Shown here: in pieces, positions 10,641 through 22,739 of the stretch
Layout: each line of letters opens with the position of its first letter
Numbering within the stretch: the first letter of the stretch is position 1
Assembly (NCBI GenBank): GCA_028386065.3
Contig: JAKUCV010004765.1
Coordinates: forward strand, 162,675 to 226,674
Reading direction: 5' to 3'
DNA from: Turnera subulata
Lineage: Eukaryota; Streptophyta; Magnoliopsida; Malpighiales; Passifloraceae
DNA: 64,000 bases
Translations under genes and position numbers: made by a program
The notes under the pieces: model-generated
What the model was told of the DNA's origin: nothing
The model's input: only the letters and a program-made list of their open reading frames with translations
Database searches by the model: none

Positions 10641-12999
10641 AATCAAAATAGATCTAGAGATAGATTTGAATGGGTATAGTTATTTATTCGAAAAGACTAG
10701 AAGAACAAAAAAAGGAATTCGGACAGCCCCAAACGGGAACCAAACCCTAGTTTCTAGAGAGAGTTGAGAGGATTTTTTTTTAAGAGAGAGAGAGAGTTTT
10801 TAGAGAGAGGATACGATGTGACCTATCACCGTTGTTTTTCTATGACATTAGCAAGAATCCGTTCTACAATACCAAATATGCTTTTTAGGAGTACATGTCT
10901 ACTAATAACAAATTAAACCCCATCCAAAAGAAAAAATGGCCCCACATTGTTATGCGAGAAAAACAGACAGCGGTCAATCTCATTTTTTTTACATCGGAAT
11001 TGTAATAATTACTCACAATCTCCCACCTAAACTACCCTCAATCCCACGACTGGGATGAAATCCTAACTTCTTGAATGAAACACCTAGAGAGGTGTCGCTA
11101 CACTAGTATTAGCGATAGGGGTGAGTTCCGATCCCGAACAATCCAAAAATCCTGAATGTCGAATCCGAATAATACTAAATTTGGAAATTTAAATTGTCCA
11201 AATAAGCATTTAAATTCGGTATAGACAATCCTGAATCACAATTTAGGTTTGGACTAGACATGGATTATAAAAATTATGGATCCCAAAATCTTCAAAGTCG
11301 TTTTAGTTTACAACTTTGAGGTTATGGCTTCCTGGATTTGTAGCAGAGTGCATTTATCTTTCATTTTTACATTTTAATATTGGCTTGTACTTGTTAAATT
11401 ATGCCAAGATAAAATTAGAAAGTAGATAGTTCATGATTACGTAATTTTGGAAAGTAGAAACTAAAAATTGGAAAGTGGATTAGGGAAAATGTGAAAAATT
11501 CAGGATGATTAGAACTATCCCGAATTATATAAATTAAAATTCGGGAATTTATAATTTAGGATATTGTAATTTGGAATTCAGTATGGATTGGGACTTTTGA
11601 CAATTTCAAGATCCCGATTTCCACACCGAAAATTATATATTCCAATCCAAATTTCTGAATGCTCACGAGTCTATCAAATTAATGAATCACGTAGAAAAAG
11701 AAAATAAGGAAAAAGAGAATAGTAGTGGAAAAGGGGAGGTCAACCGCGAAGGATCAAATGATAATTTCACAAGCGACAGGTTTCCAAAAAAAAATATCAG
11801 CTTCATTAATAAAATTGCCCATACTAACATGGGAATATCCCTCCTTATTCTGCCGATTTAACCTTATATGGAGCAAAATAAACATAGGAGGAAGATAATG
11901 TTAAAAAAATATAAAAATGGAGTAAAGCAACCAGATTTCACGGTAGTTCTTGAATTGGAGTTCAGTCCAAGTTGGTGTCCGTTATGTTGGGTAGACAGAC
12001 ATGTTTGTAGTAGTAGTAGTAGTAATCTCTAGACTTTAGAAAACTTTAAAAAATAGATGGATAGTATATTAGAAGAGGGAGACAATTTAAAGAAACGAAC
12101 AAAAGATAACATGAGAGACGGAGACCCAGAAAGCGTGTGGCAGTAAAGCAAAAGCTCTAAAGAAGGATCTGGGCTGACACCTTTAAGAGTGACATGGTGG
12201 TATGTATGTTTAAGCTTAACAATTTATTATTATTATTACACCATTTTCCTGGTTTTTCAAGATCTGTTCTTTAGATTCCTCGCCTTTTCTGTCTGCTTCT
12301 CTTGACAAATTCCGGACGAAGAAACTCCATGTTGGCCTTTGGTCTTGATGATTATCTGTTATCTTCATGACCCTTTGAAAGAATGCAGTTTGAAGTACAT
12401 ATGTACAAGTGCTGGGTGTTTTGAAGGTTTTACTTTCGTGGGTTGGCTTGTAATCGGGGTATTGATGCATTGCTTAGGCTAAAGGTGTGTGATTTGTTGC
12501 AGAGTTGGTGTTTAGGGGTGGTTAGCCTTTGTTTCAAATCTTCTGCATAACTGAATTGAAGGTCTACTGTGGCTGGAGCAATTAGTCAGTTGATAATCGC
12601 CAGTGTCTTCATCTCTCTCTCCGTAGCTTGGATTTAAGAATTGTGTCTTAATTTCATATCTTGAATCTTAGCAGAAAGAACAGAAAATTTCATGTCTTGA
12701 ATTTGTAATTTGCCAAATTATTTTCTAACCTTGTTAGCATATAGATCACACTAACGTCGTGATTTGATGTTGTGTTAATTAGGACAAGATTCTTACCATA
12801 AGTTTGTTACTATGTATATCTTGACAGTATGCATCTGTAAGTGTATATATACAAAGCGTGGCCGCCACCATATGTGTGCCTTTCATTCATTTTCATCACT
12901 TGTTATCTAGGGTTTACACCCTTGTTAGATGCTTGTTTAGATGCCACTTTGCAGCTTTTGGAACTTTATGTTGTTTTGAAAAGATGAGTGTACATTTTG
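10641..12999. other. Non-coding DNA, includes likely promoter/leader of the tubby-like gene
   Basis: AT-rich. A short (AGT)n run lies near 12009-12023 and GA-rich tracts near 10780-10810. The part from about 12100 rightwards probably contains the promoter and 5' UTR of the tubby-like gene (plant tubby genes often have leader introns). I could not place a transcription start or leader exons. Confidence 0.4.
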
Positions 13000-13652
13000 T
13001 TTCATGCTCTTGTTCAAACAAATGCTAACAAAGAGGGAGTTGGATTTGAATTGATAAGCAACCTGGTCTTTCTTTTCCTCCTGTTACTATATGCAAAATA
13101 TAAAATAGCTGTTCTTTTTCTTTTGCTTAGATTCTTAATTTGAATGAGAATGCACAAGTACAATTTGAATTATTAAGGTAGTTGGGCATAAGGATCTGGT
13201 TTAAAACCCACTTAAAGATGTTTCTAGTAAAAGTATGGTATATTAGGCGCTTTTGGTCCATGTGAGTAGTTGCTTTTAAAAGAATCTTCTTTACTTGCTT
13301 TCTGCTTTTCTCCTTGTCTGTCTTTNTTTCATGCTCTTGTTCAAACAAATGCTAACAAAGAGGGAGTTGGATTTGAATTGATAAGCAACCTGGTCTTTCT
13401 TTTCCTCCTGTTACTATATGCAAAATATAAAATAGCTGTTCTTTTTCTTTTGCTTAGATTCTTAATTTGAATGAGAATGCACAAGTACAATTTGAATTAT
13501 TAAGGTAGTTGGGCATAAGGATCTGGTTTAAAACCCACTTAAAGATGTTTCTAGTAAAAGTATGGTATATTAGGCGCTTTTGGTCCATGTGAGTAGTTGC
13601 TTTTAAAAGAATCTTCTTTACTTGCTTTCTGCTTTTCTCCTTGTCTGTCTTT
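13000..13652. repeat. Perfect 326-bp direct repeat around a single N (13326)
   Basis: Bases 13000-13325 and 13327-13652 read identically, separated only by the one ambiguous base in the window. Both copies run from 'tttcatgctcttgttcaaac' to 'ccttgtctgtcttt'. This is what an unmerged contig overlap joined by a placeholder N looks like. A real recent tandem duplication is less likely. Confidence 0.95.
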
Positions 13653-13826
13653 TTTCCCTTTTTTCTTGGTTATGAAGAATTTTAGCTGCGATTTAGAATA
13701 AGTAAGGGTAATTTGCAGTTTACACTGTGTTATTATTTGTGGCTATCCGTTAACTGAAATGTAAATGCAACTTAGTCCTACATACTGAAGTTTATCTGAA
13801 TTTAGGACAACTAGTGTATCAAGAAA

Positions 13827-16800
13827 ATGTCATTCCGTAGCATAGTTCGTGATGTGAAGGATGGGTTTGGAAGCTTGTCAAGGCGGAGTTTTGAAGTGAG
13901 GCTTTCAGGTCATTTCAGAGGGAAATCTCATGGCTCTATTGGTGAATTTCATGATCAGCCCGCGGTCGTTCAGAACAGCCGTTGGGCTGGCCTCCCACCT
14001 GAGTTGCTGCGCGATGTGATCAAGAGATTGGAGGAAAGTGAGAGCACGTGGCCTGCTCGGAAGCATGTTGTTGCTTGTGCTGCCGTGTGCAGGTCATGGA
14101 GGGAAATGTGTAAAGAAATTGTGATCTGTCCAGAGTTTTCCGGGAAGATCACTTTTCCAGTTTCTCTAAAGCAGGTGAGCCCTTATGTTATATTCTTGCT
14201 TCTATTGTGGCTCAATAGTATGTGCTAATTTTTCAAACTGAGTACCAATGAGCTGTAGCTCAAGTGGTACTGATTTTGTCTTCAGGGCTGAAGCTCTCGA
14301 GTTCAAGTATTAGTCATAGCCTGTAAAATTTAAAAAGAAAATAAAAATGAGTTGGATGATTTTGATTTGTTTTCAATGTATGGTAGTATTAACACGTTAA
14401 CGGGCATACTCCTAGTTATTTTGCTTTCTTGATGATGGATTATGAGGATGGATGCAGAACTCCAGCTGATCCATATTTTGCTGCTTTTTTGCAGCCCGGA
14501 CCAAGGGATGGAACCATCCAGTGCTTTATCAAGAGGGACAAATCTAACTTAACTTACCATCTTTTCCTTTGTCTTAGCCCGGGTAAGCTTTTTCATTACT
14601 TGCATTAGGACTAATTTTGCAGTTAGAGATCCTGTATCAGGTACTGGTTGATTGTTTCCTATTTTGCTTTCTCAAACTGTTTGTGATCTCTGAGGGTAAA
14701 ACTAATTTGATGTTTACCCCTAGCTTTTGTGTGGTTGGATATAGTGCCTAGTGTAGCATTGTGGAACGGGTTAAGTGTACGTTTTTTTGGGGCAAAAGAT
14801 TGTGCTTCTTTAGTGTCTTGAATCTTATACCATGATCCCCATGAATCCATGCTTTGCTTTTGTCATTTAATCTTATCAGGGAGCAAACTCCTGCCCATCT
14901 AGTTGACTGTATTATTATGTATTAGTTGATTGCTGGCATTGTTTGGATGTATTTGGCAAAGATGTTTCATTCCCCACAGTTATCGAATTTAACAATTTTC
15001 TTAAGTGTGTCGTAGTCACGCGTCTTTGCGACTACGAGACATCATGTTTGGCCTCCACCTGTACAACATTGGGCTTTTCCATTTCGTTGCAGCCTTAAAT
15101 TGAATTTCTGATCTTATGTTCTCTAGCAGTTGCATCCCGCAAATCCTTTTGGGCAAAAATTAGACTTTCCTATTTAAAAATAACAGGAAAACCTCGTAGT
15201 TTATTTCCCATGTGTCTAATCTTACTTAGCTGCTAATAGTTTCCCCATTGTGAGAGGAAACCTAAGCTTATCCTATCCAGCTCCTGAGCTTCTTGACAAT
15301 TTATTCTTTCACTTCTACTGTGCTTCTCAAGACTCTTATATGTTAATGTGGATGCTAACGAATTTCACAATTTTGCAGCTTTGCTTGTCGAAAACGGAAA
15401 ATTTCTTCTATCTGCTAAACGGACCAGGAGAACTACTTGTACAGAGTATGTAATCTCCATGGATGCTGATAATATTTCAAGATCAAGCAGCACTTACATT
15501 GGAAAATTGAGGTAGTTCTCCCACTTTTCAATGTCTTTGTTACTTGCCAGTGCATGCAGCTATTGCTGTCTTAACTTTCTTAACTTTTGTGAGTATGACC
15601 GCATAGACAGTTGTCTCAACTGTCACATGCTTCATATCCAAGTGAGCTGTCATTTGAGTCCCAAGTGTCTTCGCGCATGCTTAGTAGGCCTATTTGAGCC
15701 AATTTGATATAACAGTGGCATCTAACATGCATTTTCAAATGAATTCTATTTGTTTTCCAGAACACCTATGTTTTGATACTAGCTTTGTAAAGATCCAGAC
15801 TTCATGCCATTTTTTATTGTATATGAGATTTTGGTTCGGTACTTCCTCATTGAAGAATATCAGGGGTGTGTATATCAATGCTAGCAAATACAAAAGTATT
15901 GATTATGGTGTAATTTCACAGTTAAATATATGAAACCATTTTGAACTGTAGGTTTAAAGTTGTCTCTGATTTGCACAGAGATAAATTTCTCTCGTCATTT
16001 TATTCTTATAATTGTTTTCTCTATTGTTGTCCACAAAAATCCAATCATGGATAATCACTGTTTGTATGCCAAGCTTTCAAATATTTTGATAGTAGTAAAG
16101 GATTTGTGCTTTTCAAGGGATGTCTTATTAGTTTGTTTCCTTTGGTTGATTGTGCCAAGTTTAGCATGTGAAAATTTGTATGGCAATTGATGTGAAGCAT
16201 GTATACAGAAACATAATAGTAGGTGATGTGAAATGGACTCGCTGGTTACATGAAGTGCTGTGTGAGGGTGTTAGCTAATCTGTGGTTCTTGCAGGTCCAA
16301 CTTTCTAGGTACCAAGTTTATAGTTTACGACACACAGCCCCCATACAACAATGCTCAGCTTTCGCCTCCTGGTCGAAGCCGCAGGTTCAACTCAAAGAAA
16401 GTTTCTCCCAAGGTCCCCACTGGCAGCTATAAAATTGCTCAAGTTTCATTTGAGTTGAATGTTCTAGGCACAAGGGGACCACGCAGGATGCAGTGCACGA
16501 TGCACTCAATCCCTGTGTCATCCCTGGACCCTGGTGGTTTTGTCCCAGGCCAGCCTGAGCTCCTCCCCCGCTCCCTTGAAGACTCATTTAGGAGCATCTC
16601 GTTCTCGAAATCAATTGACAATTCAACTGAATTTAGTAGTTCTCGGTTCTCTGACATTCCTGGGCCTAGGGATGAGGATGATGAAGGTAAGGATAGACCA
16701 CTTATTCTCCGAAATAAGGCTCCAAGATGGCATGAGCAGTTGCAGTGTTGGTGCCTGAACTTTCGTGGGAGAGTGACTGTTGCCTCTGTAAAGAACTTCC

Positions 16801-17000
16801 AGCTGATTGCTGCCCAGTCTGCTGCTGGTGCACCACCGGCACCTTCGCAGACTGCTCAGTCTGATCATGACAAAATCATTCTGCAGTTTGGCAAGGTCGG
16901 AAAGGATATGTTCACGATGGATTACCGATATCCTTTGTCTGCATTTCAGGCTTTTGCTATCTGCTTGAGCAGCTTTGACACAAAATTGGCATGTGAATAG
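13827..17000 (+). CDS. Tubby-like F-box protein (TLP), 4 coding exons
   Basis: Exons 13827-14174, 14495-14582, 15379-15511 and 16295-17000 join into a 424-aa frame with GT-AG introns. Residues 53-99 form the F-box ([18 protein letters not shown]... to [10 protein letters not shown]), which in this family binds ASK/SKP1 adaptors of SCF ubiquitin ligases. The tubby domain runs from about 118 to the C-terminus. It carries YIGKLRSN, whose Lys188 and Arg190 correspond to the PIP2-binding Lys/Arg pair known from mouse Tubby and AtTLP3. It also has [14 protein letters not shown] and the exact C-terminal signature [16 protein letters not shown]. Known TLPs sit at the plasma membrane through PIP2 and move to nucleus or plastid under stress. 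The N-terminus [10 protein letters not shown] is the standard TLP start, which fixes the start codon. No damage is visible. The member number cannot be assigned without a tree. Confidence 0.96.
14254..14340 (+). mobile_element. tRNA-derived SINE-like insertion in TLP intron 1
   Basis: A pol III A-box-like TAGCTCAAGTGG (14256-14267) is followed about 32 bases later by a degenerate B-box-like GAGTTCAAGTATT (14299-14311). An A-rich stretch (aaaatttaaaaagaaaataaaaa) comes next. This arrangement fits a tRNA-headed SINE such as those of the Au type. Target duplications were not identified. Confidence 0.5.
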
Positions 17001-18815
17001 AAGAAACAGAAAGAAGAATGATAATAGAGTCGTGTAGTTGGTAAGGATTTTTCTTTTTTATTTTATAGGGCATTTAGGATCGTGTGTACTCTTTGTACAA
17101 CTTCCATGGTTGACATGACAAAACAAATACATCTGCCCCTGTTGGGAGGAGTCTATCCTCTCAATTGCTTTTACTATTTTCTTTTTGTTTGGTTAGTTTG
17201 CTTGCAGTGATTCCATTGTATTTTTATTTGCAGCACTGAAACTTTTGCTCTGTATGAAGAAAAGAAAATTAAGAAGGCATTTATGGTGTGATTGAACTTA
17301 TTTGATCAGATTCTTTGGAAGGAGGTGTTAGTGTTCCATTTCCATTTCTTAAAACTGATCTTTAATTCCATTGGGATTTAAGATGGAGGAGCTAGGTTAG
17401 CGATACACAAGCAAAAGTTAGTAAGGTAGCCAATGGTCATTCGATACAGGTTAGTTGGCATGTGGTTGGGCCATGAACCGTGGAAGAGTATGTGCTCTCA
17501 TTCAGTAGCCAGCTTATTTAGGCTTGTTCAGTGTGGACGCCATTTTTGCCTCGGATATTTTTTGCTCTCACTTGAGCTATTCTGCAACAAAAACACAGAA
17601 ATGCGGGGTGCAGAGTTTAGAGGGCTCCTCGGCCTGAGGCGACATACTAAGCCAAAACTAGGAATACAAAAATAATGTCTAGAACCTAAGAATCCGGCAT
17701 GTGACAGGTAAATAAATGGGACATGAAAACGGATGATTTGAGAGGGGCTGGGACTTTTTTCTCCTAAATGAGGTATTCATTTGAAATCAAAGATAAATTA
17801 GCAAGGATACCTAAATCAACCCACCACCAATGATTCTGACAAAGAAACCCAGTAAAAATGATGGTAGAGAGATACAGGCAGATAATAAACGCTAAAGCAG
17901 TATGCTTGACGCACCCAACTGTTGTATCCAAACTTTGTACAAATTATGTGACAAAAATCCACCAAAGTGAAAATAATGGGTATCCCAAACAATAAATCAT
18001 TGTGGTCGTGCACAAATTTATTGATACAGACGGAATCATTCGAGAATAAAACTCGATAAACATACAAGGACATTTGTTCTGAACCCACTCGGCCGATTTA
18101 TATATGTCCCTAGAACCCATGGAAAACGACTTAAGGACTTCAACATCAACAATCTCACCACAAAAACACACCATAATCATAACATGATGCATGACCTGGG
18201 TCGAATCCGAATTAGTTAGGGCGTATCCGAATTAGTTAGGGCAAAGCTCTGGAAGGTGTGTTTTTCTTTCTTTCTTTATTTATTTATTTATTTTATTTGT
18301 TTGGTTTTCTGGAACCAATTCCAAACACAGGCCGGCCTGTATGTAGCTCCCCCTTCCCCAACCAAAGAAACAACACAAAGAATCTGCTCCGTTTTTGTGG
18401 CTCTTGCCAAATGATAGACATATCATGGCCAATGGTTTTGAGGGCACTGGGCCACGACATGACGGATTCTAATCTTTTGTCCACTTTGTTTTGGAAAGGA
18501 GGAGGTAACACTTCATGTTGTCCGAGACTGCATGAACATGAACATTAAATAAACTGGTTCGGCTCTCTCTTAATAACAATTTGTTGGCCTGTGGATTTTT
18601 TTTTTTTTTTTTTTTTGAGAAGAGCTTGCAGGATTGGTGATAGCCTTCGATTTGAACATATTCCTGGGAGGTTTGGGAAACTACTTAATTTTGCTGTAAC
18701 CTGTTGGAGAGCGTGGTGTCGGCGCAATCAATTCTAGTTTTTGATGAAGATGATGCATGTAAGCTTCATTCCAAACCCAATTTACTCCGTATTCCTGATT
18801 TTGTCACTTGTTGTA
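17001..18815. other. 3' flank of TLP and intergenic DNA
   Basis: This holds the TLP 3' UTR and then non-coding DNA. A 20-base T-run lies at 18598-18617, and a duplicated 'ccgaattagttagggc' at about 18206-18242. No gene was recognised; the short ORFs here show no family resemblance. Confidence 0.45.
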
Positions 18816-18940
18816 TCTTTGGGAAAGAACTTAAAAGGTACATGACCTAAATATCTTAAGAACTTAAAAGGTACATGACCTTAATATCTTTGGGAAAGAA
18901 CTTAAAAGGTACATGACCTAAATATCTTAAGAACTTAATT
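18816..18940. repeat. Short tandem repeat, alternating 33- and 38-bp steps
   Basis: The phrase 'gaacttaaaaggtacatgacc' starts at 18827, 18860 and 18898. It is linked alternately by 'taaatatcttaa' and 'ttaatatctttgggaaa'. The compound unit is 71 bp. Confidence 0.85.
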
Positions 18941-20072
18941 ATTATGATCACCTTAATATATATACAAACAATTCTTCAACAGAAGGGTACATGACTCTGG
19001 TCGTCCGGCTTGCTAGAGCTATAGACAAGTTTAATTCTCACCGCTTTGTCTGGAACCATTCCAATCCAAGCTGCTGCTTTATTTTTATTATTTCAAACTA
19101 CAAGAATGAAGATCCTACCCAGCCACCTCTTGAAACTTAAAAGGCACCAAACACCATGTTTGTGATTTGTTCGTAACAGAAAAAGGAATTGAAGAGAGAT
19201 CATTAATCAGCTTAATTGTACATGAATAATCAATTGGTTTAAGAGTTTGCATTCAAGTATATACATACATATATGCCATTAATATACATGTTAATTAGTA
19301 CAAAATTAAAGTTGTACTACATTTGCAGGTGAACAGATCCCCCCAATCAAAATACACACACTGCCCCCTTCTATATATATATAGTAGTGGCTATGAATAT
19401 AGTAGGATCCCTGCTGCAGACTGTATATATCCATTTAGAGCATATAAATGATCATGAAGTAAGAACATATATTGGGAGGAAGCTCACCTGATTGATCTAT
19501 CTCCAACAATCCAAGGACAACTAAACATATATACAAGAAAGGAACAAGACTATAGGTACGTACGTCGCCACCATGTAGACCATGATCCATTGACAGATTT
19601 TGAGAAGTGAGCACTGCTTGTCATGCTTCCTGTGATGATCAAGTACTACGTACGTGCTGGAGTTACCCTGAAGGAGGCGCCAAACAATTACTACCGATGG
19701 TCAAACTCATGATCATCAGTTTGTGCCATACATGTTTTAACCTGACAGTACATAGAGTGAGACGTCATATAGATATAATAGCTAGCTAGCTGGCTAGGAT
19801 AGAATATCAGTTTGGATGTTAGGGATCTCTCTTGCAGCACAAATGGACACACACAAAATCACTCCATGCCCAGCCCAGCCACGCATGCCGCAAATAAATC
19901 TATCTATATAAGTCTGTTTTTTTTTTTTTAATTATTCAAGATGAGGTGTTGAGCCTCCCCACCCCAAATGCGTCTTCTTCCTCCAACAATACAAATAGAT
20001 AAAATATTTTTTTCTGAAGCTGTCGCATCATTTTGATAAATAAATGAACAAAGCCTGTATATATATATATAT
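18941..20072. other. Intergenic DNA, no gene recognised
   Basis: AT-rich with several ATATAT tracts. The slightly less AT-rich stretch 19560-19800 gave no recognisable coding frame on either strand. Confidence 0.4.
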
Positions 20073-21458
20073 GAGTTAATAGTTTTTTCTGTCCTTAGAC
20101 TTTGTCGATTTCGCATTTGATGTCCCTCTTCGTTCATTTTCACTCAATATGTCCCTGAATTCACGATTTACCGGGCTACCTTATCCATTTTACCCCCTAC
20201 AGCCGGTGAGTTGACACAGTGCTAACACGTCATGTGGGGCCCACGGTTACTAATTTTTAAAATTCTTTTAATCCTTTTTCTTTTTTCCTAACATTAAATT
20301 TCTGAAAACCTTATTTTAATTAAATTAAATGCCCAAAACAACGTCGTTTTCCATCCAAAAAACCAATTTCACCAGCCCTCCCCCTCTGCTTCTCCCTTCT
20401 TCATCTCCCTCACTTGGCCAAATCCACCATACCCATAGCCAAAATCCAACCCACACAGGATGCCAAAACAATCACCATCACCACAATCATAAGAATCAAA
20501 ATAAACAAGAAAATTGTTTTAGAAGTACCCGTCTGGAGAACCAAAAAAGAATTCACCACCGCCCGAACCGACCTCACGCTCCCTCCAAACCAGCCCGATC
20601 TCCTCAACAACCCCCAGAACTCATCGAAAAACCCCCGACCGCCCTCCTCTGAAACCCACTCCCCAATGCGGCAGTCGGCGCTGCGACTTCGGTGGACTCC
20701 CAAAATGATTCCTCCGACCCTGTCCAGCCCAACCAAAATCCCAACTCCACCGATCCCTCGGCTCCTCTGCCCAGGAAGAGGCGGCGTAGGAAGCATAGAG
20801 TCGTCGGCGGACTGGCCAAGGAAGTCGACGTGGAGGCATTGATTGCAATCTCCGTCGGGCCAAATTGTCGAGGCCCAAAACGGCGTCGCTGCGGCGCTTG
20901 AGGCCGGAGGAGATGTGGGTGCGGACAAAGCTGGCGGAGGTCCGGACCCGCTTCTCCCACTCGGGGCCGCCGCAAGAGGAGGTGTGCTGCTCTCCTCGTT
21001 GAACTCCACGAATCACCTACCCATCGTGTTCGAACTGGGATTGGTCTGGCTCGAGGATCTCCATGGTGAGGAAGAGAGTTCCTTTTGGTTTGTGAATTTG
21101 AGTTACCGATTAATGTATTTAACTGTGTAATTTCTTAAAAAATAAGCTCAAAAAAATTTCTTTGAAAAAACGACATCGTTCTAAACGGGGCGTCTCTTCC
21201 CCAAATAATAAAAAAATTATTTAATTTAAATAAGAATTTTAGGAATTAAATTATGCAAAAGGAAAGAAAAATAATTCAATTAATGGGTAGAATATGAGCC
21301 CACCAGACATGCGTCATCATCAAAATAATCCACCAGTTATAGCAAGTAAAATAGACATAGTAACCCGGTAAATTATAAGTTTAGGGACAATATGAGTGAA
21401 ATTAAACGAAGAGGGAAAACAAATGCGAAATCGAAAGGATATAAAAAACTTTTTTCTC
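20073..21458. mobile_element. Pack-MULE-like element with ~300-bp terminal inverted repeats
   Basis: The left end GAGTTAATAGTTTTTTCT and the reverse complement of the right end GAGAAAAAAGTTTTTTAT start a long inverted repeat. Shared words include 'gatttcgcattt', 'ccctcttcgtt', 'tttcactca', 'tgtccct', 'atttaccggg' and 'cg(a/t)tgtcgttttt'. The arms cover about 20073-20355 and 21155-21458. The flanks are ATATATATAT on both sides, consistent with a 9-10 bp target duplication, although low complexity makes this weak. The interior is much richer in G+C than its surroundings and carries no transposase. This is the usual look of a Mutator-like element that has captured host gene DNA. Confidence 0.65.
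20400..21070 (+). pseudogene. GC-rich captured gene fragment inside the Pack-MULE-like element
   Basis: The interior is C-rich on the + strand and open in several frames on both strands, so frame length alone proves nothing. The most protein-like + frames are PLPRKRRRRKHR within a Ser/Asn/Pro-rich stretch (20692-20901), and a second frame with KTASLRRLRPEEMWVRTKL...FSHSGPPQEE ending near 21000. They are out of register, so the captured exon is frameshifted or contains an intron. I do not recognise the source gene. A 199-aa minus-strand frame (21009-20410) is Pro/Ala/Ser-rich with a hydrophobic end and is more likely a shadow. Confidence 0.35.
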
Positions 21459-21624
21459 ATATATATATAGCCTATACTCGAGTCGAGCAAAGGTGCATCT
21501 CATGACATGTATAAAGATGGTGATGGAATTGGAATCACACCGGTGGAGTCTTGACAACTCAAACTTAAAAGGGAAATTCACGATGTACGTGTATGGTTAC
21601 CGTGTTATTACTACCATTACTCAC
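21459..21624. other. Short spacer between two transposons
   Basis: Non-coding; the left target duplication of the next element closes it at 21625-21629. Confidence 0.5.
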
Positions 21625-21629
21625 GGTCC

Positions 21630-22691
21630 TGTTTATACCAAGACAAAAATCGTGGTCTGCTACAGGTCGCTCATGTTTGGGCTCTCGTTAGTTAAGGGCC
21701 GGTACTACGCTCCTTTAGGCCCAACAGCCTTTTTTTTGGTATCTGGTCTAAGACCGATATCATGTGTCTCCATTGGTCCAAGACCGATGTCATCCACTGG
21801 TCCAAGACCGATGTCATCTACCGGTCCAAGATCGATGTCATCCACCGGTCCAAGACCGATGTCAACCATTGGACTAGGATCGATGCCATGGGTCTCGCCG
21901 TTGGACTAGAACCGATGCCATGGACTCCACTAGTCTAAGACCGATGTCTTTCATTGGACTAAGTCCGATATCCAGTATTTAGCAGATTTCTAAGTCTTGT
22001 TTATACAGGTTGGGAGCGCTAGACTGGGAATGGTGTCTTTCCAAGTCCGATGTTTTACGCTGGTCAAGGATCGGTTCTTGGACTTGAATTTGAATCATGA
22101 TTTTGGATATTATCAAATCGTTAAATGATCGGGTTGACTTGTGATCAGGGAAGTCCGCAAGCCGTTGAGGTTTCCGCAATCTTTTGTGATTTCTTTTCGT
22201 ATTTGGACATTAAAAGGGAAGATATCGGGGTTTAGAGGATATCCCGCCTCAAGCGGTGTTTAGAATTCGAAATAAGGTTTTTGGGGCGCTTTACTGTTTT
22301 ATCGTTTGTTTTGTCATAACCTATATAAGGTTATTGATAATGCTTGTACGAGGATGAAGATCAATCAATCAAAGATCAAAAACTATCTTTTTATCAATTT
22401 ACTTTTACCGTATTGCACAGTAGTGTAGATTTTACCATGTTTTTTCTTAGAGTAATTTAGCCTAGCTTGGTTTTCCCAGAAAATCAAACACTAAAACCCG
22501 GTACAGGGCGCGTGACATTCGTACGTTCGGCCTTTCAACGGTCGGATTCGGTGGTCGGTTTGGCCTTTCGATGGTCGGATCGGCAAGTCAACATTAGAAC
22601 CCAGTTCAGGACGTGTGACACCGTCCGTTCGACCTATCAGTAGGTCGGATCCAGTAAGCCGTTGGTCGCTCGCTGTTCAATGTAGCGAATA
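21630..22691 (+). repeat. 5' LTR (1062 bp)
   Basis: It starts TGTTTATACCAAGAC and ends GTAGCGAATA, where the 3' LTR ends GCGAACA, so the terminal CA has mutated to TA. It contains a short 24-bp tandem array (21775-21870). Confidence 0.95.
21775..21870 (+). repeat. 24-bp tandem array in the 5' LTR
   Basis: Unit 'ggtccaagaccgatgtcatc' plus four variable bases. This LTR has one unit fewer than the 3' LTR. Confidence 0.9.
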
Positions 22692-22739
22692 GTTTTTGCA
22701 GGGTTCGAGGCTCTTCTAATTGGAGAACAGTTGTAGCTT

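Noticed and set aside
20410..21009. 199-aa minus-strand ORF in the Pack-MULE-like element
   Set aside because: GC-rich DNA is open in several frames here; Pro/Ala/Ser-rich composition with no recognised domain. The + strand frames look at least as protein-like.
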